This document shows positions 6,938-11,690 of a DNA stretch of 11,690 nt, piece after piece (within the stretch, counting starts at the first letter, position 1; every line of letters starts with the position of its first letter). A program made the position numbers and the translations under genes. Source of the DNA: an uncultured Collinsella sp. (GTDB lineage: Bacteria; Actinomycetota; Coriobacteriia; Coriobacteriales; Coriobacteriaceae); NCBI GenBank assembly GCA_900556205.1, contig USNX01000017.1:1-11690 (forward strand). The letters run 5' to 3'. The notes beneath the pieces were generated by a model, which searched no databases, was not told the origin of the DNA, and saw only the letters and a program-made list of their open reading frames with translations.

Positions 6938-7906
6938 ATGAACGCACACGACCTGATCAAAGAGGCAATTGCCGAGAAGGGCAAGTTCGACAGCGTCTAC
7001 TGGATTGCTTGCGGTGGCTCCATGATCGATTTGATCCCGGCTCATGAGCTTCTGCAGCGCGAGGCAACCACCTTCACTTCGTATATCTATACGGCTCGCG
7101 AGTTTGATATCATGCGCCCGCGCCGCTTGGGTGAGAAATCCCTGGTCATTGCTTGCAGCCACAGTGGCAACACCCCCGAGGTCGTCGAGGGCTGTGAGAT
7201 TGCCCTTGCTGCCGGCGCTACGGTGATCGCCCAGACCGACAACGCTGGATCCAAGATTGACTCCGGCAAGTGGACCACGTGGGTCTACCCGTGGGGCGAG
7301 GGCGTGCCGCAGGCCGAGGTCCCCGCTGGCATTTCGCTGTCGCTTGCGGCCGAGCTGCTCGATCAGCAGGAGGGCTACGCCGATCTTGCCGATATGTATG
7401 CCGGTATTGCCGAGATGGATAAGATTCTTCCCCCGGCACGCGAGAAGGTAAATGCCGAGCTGGGTGATCGCTTTGCCAAGCTTTGCCAGGAGCACGAGTT
7501 CTTCTATATTCTGGGCAGCGGTCCCAACTTTAGCCAGACCTACGGTTTCGCTATCTGCTCTCTTATGGAGATGCAGTGGCAGCACTGCAGCTACATCCAC
7601 TCTGCCGAGTACTTCCATGGCCCCTTCGAGGCTACTCAGGATGGCGTTTTTTACTTCCTGCAGATGGGCTCCAGCGAGTGCCGTGCTATGGACGAGCGCG
7701 CCCTGGCGTTCCTTAAGACGCATACCGATACGCTGATGGTGCTCGATGCCAAGGAGTACGGTATGGAAGCCGTGCCGGCGAGCGTCCGTGCCTATCTGGA
7801 CCCGGTGCTGTTCTACGCCATGAACTGCGAGCTGCGTGCCGCACGCGGCAAGGTGTTTGACCATGATCCCGATTTCCGTCGCTACATGGGCGTCGTCGAG
7901 TACTAG
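6938..7906 (+). CDS. frlB: FrlB-like SIS-domain deglycase (fructosamine 6-phosphate to glucose 6-phosphate + amine)
   Basis: Predicted cytoplasmic Amadori 6-phosphate deglycase, 322 residues, with two SIS domains (about 10-150 and 180-310). The first SIS domain shows WIACGGSM and ACSHSGNTPEVVEG, and the second ILGSGPNFSQTYG. E211 in SLMEMQW and H227 in YFHGPFE are 16 residues apart and align with the Glu/His pair reported as catalytic in Salmonella FraB (E214/H230, from memory) and with LMEFTW and FRHGPLE in E. coli FrlB. The C-terminus, FDHDPDFRRYMGVVEY, closely resembles the FrlB end KDHNPDERRYYGGLVEY. The start is ATG 6938 with AAAGGA at 6925-6930; a TTG start at 6905 is in frame but has no good ribosome binding site. 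It acts last in the pathway, after the kinase at 7921. GlmS-like isomerase activity is unlikely because no glutaminase domain is present. Confidence 0.9.
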   Translation: MNAHDLIKEAIAEKGKFDSVYWIACGGSMIDLIPAHELLQREATTFTSYIYTAREFDIMRPRRLGEKSLVIACSHSGNTPEVVEGCEIALAAGATVIAQTDNAGSKIDSGKWTTWVYPWGEGVPQAEVPAGISLSLAAELLDQQEGYADLADMYAGIAEMDKILPPAREKVNAELGDRFAKLCQEHEFFYILGSGPNFSQTYGFAICSLMEMQWQHCSYIHSAEYFHGPFEATQDGVFYFLQMGSSECRAMDERALAFLKTHTDTLMVLDAKEYGMEAVPASVRAYLDPVLFYAMNCELRAARGKVFDHDPDFRRYMGVVEY

Positions 7907-7920
7907 AAGGGGCAAAGGCC

Positions 7921-8784
7921 ATGGCATTTAACGTTAACGCGCTCGGATTTGGCGACAACGTCGTCGATCGCTACGAGCATATCCACACCATGTATCCCGG
8001 CGGCAATGCGGTGAACTTCGCCGTTTATGCCAAGAAATGCGGTGCCGCACGCTCTGCATACATGGGCATTTTTGGCAATGACGCCGCTGCCGAGCATGTC
8101 ATTGCAAGCCTCGAGGATGAGGGTATCGAGCTTGACAAGTGCGAGCAGATGATTGGCGAGAACGGAGCGGCTCGCGTGACCGTCGTTGACGGTGACCGTG
8201 TCTTCCTTGGCTCCAACGAGGGCGGTATCCGTGGCGATGCGCGCTATGTCCTCGATCGCTTTGACCTTGCGTACATGAAGCAGTTCGATGTGGTTCATTC
8301 GGGCAACTACTGCTTTACCGAGCGCGAGCTGCCCAAGTTGAAGGCTGCGGGCGTCACGGTCTCTTTTGACTTTTCGGACGACTCCACCGACGAGTACTAC
8401 GAGCAGATTGCGCCCTACGTCGATTTCGCTTTCTTTAGTGCGGCGGATGCCGCGAGCGAGGACGAGATTCGCGAGCGTCTGGCATGGGTGAAGGGTCTGG
8501 GTCCGCGTTTTGTGTCGGCTACGGCGGGGGCCGAGGGCTGCATTGCTTACGACGGCGAGCGTTATTACCGCCAGCTGGCTAAACCGGTAACGGACATGAA
8601 GGACACCATGGGGGCGGGCGACTCGTTCCTCACCTCGTTTTTGATGTGCTATCTCGATTCCGTCAAGCGTGGTGAGGATGGCGCCGAGGCCATCGAGCGC
8701 GCGCTCGACTTTGCTGCCGGGTTTGCCTCGACCGTGTGCGGCATGGAAGGTTCTTGGGGCCACGGAGCACCAATCGTCGAATAG
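7921..8784 (+). CDS. frlD: FrlD-like PfkB family kinase (fructoselysine 6-kinase type)
   Basis: Predicted ATP-dependent sugar kinase, 287 residues, of the ribokinase/PfkB family. The N-terminal FGDNVVDRY and YPGGNAVNFAVYAKKCG resemble E. coli FrlD (IGDNCVDIY, FSGGNAVNVAVYCTRYG). The middle has FDVVHSGNY and VSFDFSDD (FrlD: YDIVHAAIW, TAFDFSDK). The catalytic anion-hole motif is DTMGAGDSF with base D234. AAGGGG at 7907-7912 sits between the deglycase stop and ATG 7921, a 14-base gap, so it is clearly cotranscribed with the deglycase. Role: phosphorylation of the fructosamine at C6 to give the deglycase substrate. Its C-terminal tail after residue 245 is somewhat longer than in FrlD. The gene is followed by a strong terminator-like hairpin. 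Confidence 0.88.
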   Translation: MAFNVNALGFGDNVVDRYEHIHTMYPGGNAVNFAVYAKKCGAARSAYMGIFGNDAAAEHVIASLEDEGIELDKCEQMIGENGAARVTVVDGDRVFLGSNEGGIRGDARYVLDRFDLAYMKQFDVVHSGNYCFTERELPKLKAAGVTVSFDFSDDSTDEYYEQIAPYVDFAFFSAADAASEDEIRERLAWVKGLGPRFVSATAGAEGCIAYDGERYYRQLAKPVTDMKDTMGAGDSFLTSFLMCYLDSVKRGEDGAEAIERALDFAAGFASTVCGMEGSWGHGAPIVE

Positions 8785-8854
8785 CTTAAGAAAGCGTACG
8801 GCGGTCTGGCTATGAGGCTTTGGACAGCCGATGCAAAACAATAAGCGAAACGCG

Positions 8855-8888
8855 AAAAGGGGGCTCGCCATGTGGTGGGTCCCCTTTT
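8855..8888 (+). terminator. 15-bp terminator/attenuator hairpin between the two kinase genes
   Basis: AAAAGGGGG at 8855-8863 pairs with TCCCCTTTT at 8880-8888 (one G-T), and the stem continues without a mismatch through CTCGCC (8864-8869) with GGTGGG (8874-8879), with two G-T pairs, to a 4-base loop (8870-8873). This makes 15 consecutive pairs. The A-rich 5' arm and T-rich 3' end are typical of a bidirectional intrinsic terminator. It lies 70 bases after the first kinase stop and only 17 bases before the start of the second kinase, so it would limit read-through into the downstream genes. A TGGACA at 8821-8826 resembles a -35 box, but I see no well-spaced -10. Confidence 0.75.
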
Positions 8889-8905
8889 GTACATTGGAGA
8901 AGACC

Positions 8906-9706
8906 ATGGGTATTAAAGCGTGTGCGGCTGGTTTTTGCTGCGCGGACGTCTATCAAAACATCGGCGTGTTCTATCCGACTGGCAATGGCATTGACTGGGG
9001 TATCCATCTTGCACGAATGGGCGTTTCGGTATCTGCCGTGTCGGTTGTCGGCAAGGACGAGTACGGAGACAAGATGAGGGAGGCGCTGGCCGCCGAGGGG
9101 CTCGATATCTCTCATCTGCGGGTGGAGGATGGCGACACCTCGGTGATGCTCATGGCATTGAAAGACGGCGTCGATCGCGTGCATCTCGAGGCAATCGATG
9201 GCGTAATGGAGACATATCGACCGAATGAAGACGACCGGGCGTTTATCCTGGAGCATGACATCATCCATACCGACCTGTTTGGCAATTGTTTGGACCTCCT
9301 GCCCGAATGGCATGAAGCGGGCAAGACGGTGGTTATGGACTTCTCGGTGTTCAGCCAGGATCCCGAATATGCATGTGAGGCTCATTTTCCTTACGTAGAC
9401 TATGCGTTCATGTCGTTTGAAGAGGACACTCCGGAGCTACGTGATTGGGTACGTCACGTACGGGAGTTGGGGCCGCGCGTTGCGGTTGCCACGCTTGGCG
9501 AGAAGGGAAGCATTGCCTTTGACGGCGAGCGCTTCTATGAGTGCGGGATCGTGCCGGCGGAGAAGGTCGTTAACACCGTGGGTGCCGGCGACTCGTATAT
9601 TGCCGGGTTTACCAAGGGCGTGATCGATGGCCTTGATATTCCGGCGTGTATGAAGGTGGGCGCTGAGCTGTCGTCCCGAGTGATTGGTTCGTTTGAGCCG
9701 TACTAG
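8906..9706 (+). CDS. Second FrlD-like PfkB family kinase
   Basis: Predicted ATP-dependent sugar kinase of 266 residues, close to the usual FrlD length (about 260). It has the PfkB elements TGNGIDWGIHLARMG near residue 25 (substrate-binding GN), SVVGKDEYGDKM, HDIIHTDLFGN, VVMDFSVF and the catalytic NTVGAGDSY (D229 as base). It is a diverged paralogue of the kinase at 7921, with the same block order (IIHTD, VMDFS, VDYAF, the GERFY strand) but many substitutions in the substrate lid. The start is ATG 8906, preceded by TTGGAGA at 8894-8900; an in-frame ATG at 8831 would put the whole terminator hairpin inside the coding sequence and add 25 unconserved residues. It opens the second module of the cluster, with the Amidohydro_2, YjbQ and BtpA genes behind it. 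A second, different glycated or ketose substrate is likely. Confidence 0.87.
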   Translation: MGIKACAAGFCCADVYQNIGVFYPTGNGIDWGIHLARMGVSVSAVSVVGKDEYGDKMREALAAEGLDISHLRVEDGDTSVMLMALKDGVDRVHLEAIDGVMETYRPNEDDRAFILEHDIIHTDLFGNCLDLLPEWHEAGKTVVMDFSVFSQDPEYACEAHFPYVDYAFMSFEEDTPELRDWVRHVRELGPRVAVATLGEKGSIAFDGERFYECGIVPAEKVVNTVGAGDSYIAGFTKGVIDGLDIPACMKVGAELSSRVIGSFEPY

Positions 9707-9733
9707 GGTCAAATGCCTGGAAAGGAGTACGAA

Positions 9734-10594
9734 ATGGTTATCGACATGTTGGTTCAGCCCATGCTCTACAGCGAGATCTGTACGCCGGGTGATGAGCCTG
9801 ATGGATTCGGTTTTTGGTCACGAGAATTTGGTATGGGGCATATGAGTCCCATGGATTGGGATGAGCTTCAAGTCGAGATGGACGTCTGCGACGTGCGGAA
9901 GAGCGTCCTCATGCCGCTCGATGTAACCACGGCATGCGGAGGGCACTTTGGCACCAATGACCAGATTGCCATGCTGGTTGCCGCGCACCCCGATCGTCTG
10001 TGGGGATTTGCGAGCGTAGATCCGCAGGTGAGCGGAGCCGCAGACGAATTGGAGCGCGCCTTTACCGAGTTGGGGGCAAAGGGGCTTTGCCTGCATCCGG
10101 CAAAGCAGGGTTTTGCCCCCGATGATGCTGTGGCCGAGCCGCTTTACGAGCTGTGCGGGCGCTATAACAAGCCGGTGGTTTTCCATGCCGGTATGTCTTG
10201 GGAGCCGGGCGCAGAGCTCTCGCGCAGTAACCCGCTTGCATTTGAGCGCACAATCGCAACGCATCCAAATGTGCGCTTTAGTTTGACCCACTTTGGCTGG
10301 CCCTGGGTGCGCGAGACCGTGGCGATGCTGCTCAAGTATCCCAACTGCTACACGGACACCTCTATCACTTACATCGATTCGCCCGAGGAGATGATGCAGC
10401 GTCTTTTCACGGTCGATATGGGGCCGCTGTGGTATGAGCGCGCGCTATCGCATCAAGTGATGTTCGCCAGCAATACGCCGCGTTTCCGTGCATTCAAACT
10501 CAAGCGGGCGCTCGATACCGTGCCCATGCGCGATGATGCGCGAGAAAGGCTCTACTGGGGTAATGCCCTGCGTTTTCTTGAAGGGGATGAGTGA
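9734..10594 (+). CDS. Amidohydro_2-family TIM-barrel protein with altered metal-site motifs
   Basis: Predicted cytoplasmic protein of 286 residues resembling ACMSD-type amidohydrolases and decarboxylases (Amidohydro_2). Family features: GFASVDPQ, GAKGLCLHPAKQGF, PLYELCGRYNKPVVFHAG (H151), RFSLTHFGWPWV (H186) and a C-terminal LYWGNALRFL. Two usual metal or catalytic elements are changed: the N-terminal DxHxH motif reads VIDMLVQP (L6 and Q8 in place of both His), and the usual GSDxP motif reads ASNTP (N247 in place of Asp). Only the two barrel histidines remain. The start is ATG 9734 with AAAGGAG at 9721-9727; ATG 9713 is in frame but would lie upstream of this ribosome binding site. It is coupled on both sides, 27 bases after the kinase and overlapping the YjbQ gene by 4. 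It may be a non-classical lyase or hydrolase or a structural pseudoenzyme. The function is unknown. Confidence 0.85.
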   Translation: MVIDMLVQPMLYSEICTPGDEPDGFGFWSREFGMGHMSPMDWDELQVEMDVCDVRKSVLMPLDVTTACGGHFGTNDQIAMLVAAHPDRLWGFASVDPQVSGAADELERAFTELGAKGLCLHPAKQGFAPDDAVAEPLYELCGRYNKPVVFHAGMSWEPGAELSRSNPLAFERTIATHPNVRFSLTHFGWPWVRETVAMLLKYPNCYTDTSITYIDSPEEMMQRLFTVDMGPLWYERALSHQVMFASNTPRFRAFKLKRALDTVPMRDDARERLYWGNALRFLEGDE

Positions 10595-11025
10595 ACATGG
10601 TGACGCTCGAGACATTGAGCTATCTATCGACTGCTCCGGACCAGTTCATCGATATTACCGAGGACGTGCACGCTGCCATCGAACGCAGCTCGGTGACCAA
10701 TGGCTTGTCGGCGATTATTTTGTCGCATACGACCTGCGGAATCGTGGTAAACGAGGGGCTGCCCTGCGTGGAGACGGATCTTATGGAGACGCTTGATCGC
10801 ATCGCCCCACTCGATGCCCCCTATGCGCATGCACACTTCCTGCCGAGCTATGGAGCCACCGGTAACAACTCCTGTGGGCATATCAAGAGCATGATTTGTG
10901 GAAACAGTTGCTTCTTTCCCGTCCAAGATGGCCACATCGTGTGCGGAGGTGCCCAGAACATCTATCTTGCGGAGTTTGACGGTCCGCAGAAGCGAAAAGT
11001 GTACATCGAGGTGCTGGGGGAGTAA
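10591..11025 (+). CDS. yjbQ: YjbQ-family protein (UPF0047, thiamine phosphate synthase-like fold)
   Basis: Small beta-barrel protein of 144 residues (142 if started at ATG 10597). It matches YjbQ across its length: SHTTCGIVVNEGLPCVETDLME (H46, E55, D63), GHIKSMICGNS (H97), FPVQDGHIVCGGAQNIYLAEFDGP and the ending VLGE. E. coli YjbQ has QHTSASLTLNEN, SHIKSSMLGTS, TGTWQGIW and LQGE in the same places. The usual GTWQ reads GGAQ here, and six cysteines (C49, C59, C95, C103, C107, C118) are more than I would expect. Start: GTG 10591 overlaps the previous stop (GTGA), with AAGGGG at 10581-10586 serving it; ATG 10597 is also possible. YjbQ shows a side thiamine-phosphate synthase activity, but its real function is unsettled. 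Here, inside a sugar-amine catabolic cluster, it probably acts on a pathway intermediate. Confidence 0.87.
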   Translation: MNMVTLETLSYLSTAPDQFIDITEDVHAAIERSSVTNGLSAIILSHTTCGIVVNEGLPCVETDLMETLDRIAPLDAPYAHAHFLPSYGATGNNSCGHIKSMICGNSCFFPVQDGHIVCGGAQNIYLAEFDGPQKRKVYIEVLGE

Positions 11026-11058
11026 CGTCCCTGCAATAACCCTATGAAGGAGCACATT

Positions 11059-11690
11059 ATGTCGTTTCTAACTTCGATGTTCAAGACCGAAAAGCCGGTT
11101 ATCGGAATGCTGCACCTGCGTCCTCTGCCGGGCGATCCACTGTACTACCCGGGCGGAAGCGTGTCACAGGTCGTGGAAGCCGCCAAGCGCGATCTCGAGG
11201 CGTTGCAGCAGGGCGGTGTCGATGGCATTTTGATTACCAATGAGCTCTCGATGCCCTATGAGCAGCACGTTTCTCCCTCAACCCTTGCATCGATGGGCTA
11301 TGTAATCGGGGCTCTGTCCCATGATCTGTCGACTCCTTGGGGAGCTGAGGCTATTTACGATGGTGATGCCACAATCGAGCTGTGCGCTGCCGTCGATGCG
11401 CAGTTCACGCGCTGTAATTTTTGCGGTGCCTGGGCCGGTGATCTCGGGCTGATTAACCGAGATTTCGCGCACACCATGCGTCGCAAGGCGGCGCTGCGCT
11501 TGGACGACCTCAAGCTTTTTCACTTCATCACGAGCGAGGGAGAGGTTTATCTCAACGACCGCACGACTGCGGACATTGCCGATTCGCTTCTCTTTAATTG
11601 CCTACCGGATGCGATGGTCATCGGCGGTTCGGCTGCCGGTCGTGGCGCTTCGGGCGAGCTTGCCGATGAGGTCCGTGAGCGTGTTGGCGA
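11059..11690 (+). CDS. BtpA/SgcQ-family TIM-barrel protein, 3' end outside window
   Basis: The first 210 codons of an open frame that runs off the window. It is recognised as BtpA family from KPVIGMLHLRPLPGDP (residues 12-27), LQQGGVDGILITNE (49-62), the barrel strand FTRCNFCGAWAGDLGLI (116-132) and DAMVIGGSAAGRGASGEL (184-201, phosphate-binding-like end). The family is named for a cyanobacterial photosystem I assembly factor, but in other bacteria members such as E. coli SgcQ sit in sugar operons with kinases and are presumed to be enzymes. Start ATG 11059 has AAGGAG at 11047-11052 and follows YjbQ by 33 bases, so it is probably cotranscribed. About 50-60 residues are expected to be missing. 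Its place after a kinase and two putative hydrolases suggests a phosphorylated sugar or sugar-amine substrate; the reaction is unknown. Confidence 0.85.
   Translation, partial: MSFLTSMFKTEKPVIGMLHLRPLPGDPLYYPGGSVSQVVEAAKRDLEALQQGGVDGILITNELSMPYEQHVSPSTLASMGYVIGALSHDLSTPWGAEAIYDGDATIELCAAVDAQFTRCNFCGAWAGDLGLINRDFAHTMRRKAALRLDDLKLFHFITSEGEVYLNDRTTADIADSLLFNCLPDAMVIGGSAAGRGASGELADEVRERVG

Noticed and set aside
8831..8905. Upstream in-frame start for the second kinase
   Set aside because: Would encode 25 unconserved residues through the terminator hairpin; ATG 8906 has a good ribosome binding site.
6902..8907. Two long minus-strand open frames (6902-7927 and 7903-8907) opposite the deglycase and kinase
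   Set aside because: They mirror well-identified + strand genes, show no family motifs, and follow from codon bias in a GC-rich genome.
1..11690. Search for CRISPR arrays, insertion sequences, tRNA/rRNA genes, prophage or toxin-antitoxin genes
   Set aside because: None seen; all space is accounted for by metabolic genes and short intergenic regions.

Overview
The window reads as a chromosomal segment of a moderately high-GC gut Actinobacterium, most likely a Coriobacteriia member such as Collinsella. This is an inference from base composition, short intergenic gaps, strong AGGAGG-type ribosome binding sites and the gene set; no rRNA or marker gene confirms it. All supported genes are on the + strand. 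I see no mobile element, CRISPR array, tRNA or rRNA.

Positions 1-1853 are housekeeping-like: the last 44 codons of deoC (deoxyribose-phosphate aldolase), a Cof-type HAD-IIB phosphatase and a beta-phosphoglucomutase-like HAD-IA phosphatase. The two HAD genes are separated by a small terminator-like hairpin. Positions 1854-2965 hold a GntR/HutC-family regulator gene flanked by hairpins, followed by a promoter region carrying a tandem 9-bp direct repeat and a 23-bp imperfect palindrome that look like operator sites.

Positions 2966-11690 form a long catabolic gene cluster that runs off the right edge: a YfcC-family transporter, a YtcJ/NfdA-like amidohydrolase, an FrlC-like TIM-barrel epimerase, an FrlB-like SIS-domain deglycase, an FrlD-like PfkB kinase, a 15-bp terminator-like hairpin, a second FrlD-like kinase, an Amidohydro_2 protein with altered metal-site motifs, a YjbQ-family protein and a BtpA-family TIM barrel (3' truncated).

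The C-B-D core resembles the E. coli fructoselysine (frl) pathway: import, optional C3 epimerisation (FrlC), phosphorylation at C6 (FrlD), then cleavage to glucose 6-phosphate plus the free amine (FrlB). The FrlB-like protein keeps the Glu/His pair, 16 residues apart, that is catalytic in the related FraB deglycase, and its C-terminal tail is FrlB-like. The predicted function is therefore catabolism of Amadori (glycated amino acid) compounds.

The unusual part is what is added around this core. The transporter is YfcC-type instead of the APC permease FrlA. There are two amidohydrolases with altered HxH motifs, a duplicated kinase, and YjbQ and BtpA proteins with no established role in the frl pathway. 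The hairpin between the kinases suggests two differently expressed modules: a well-understood deglycation module and a downstream module that may process a different or modified glycation product by chemistry not yet described. That last step is a hypothesis.
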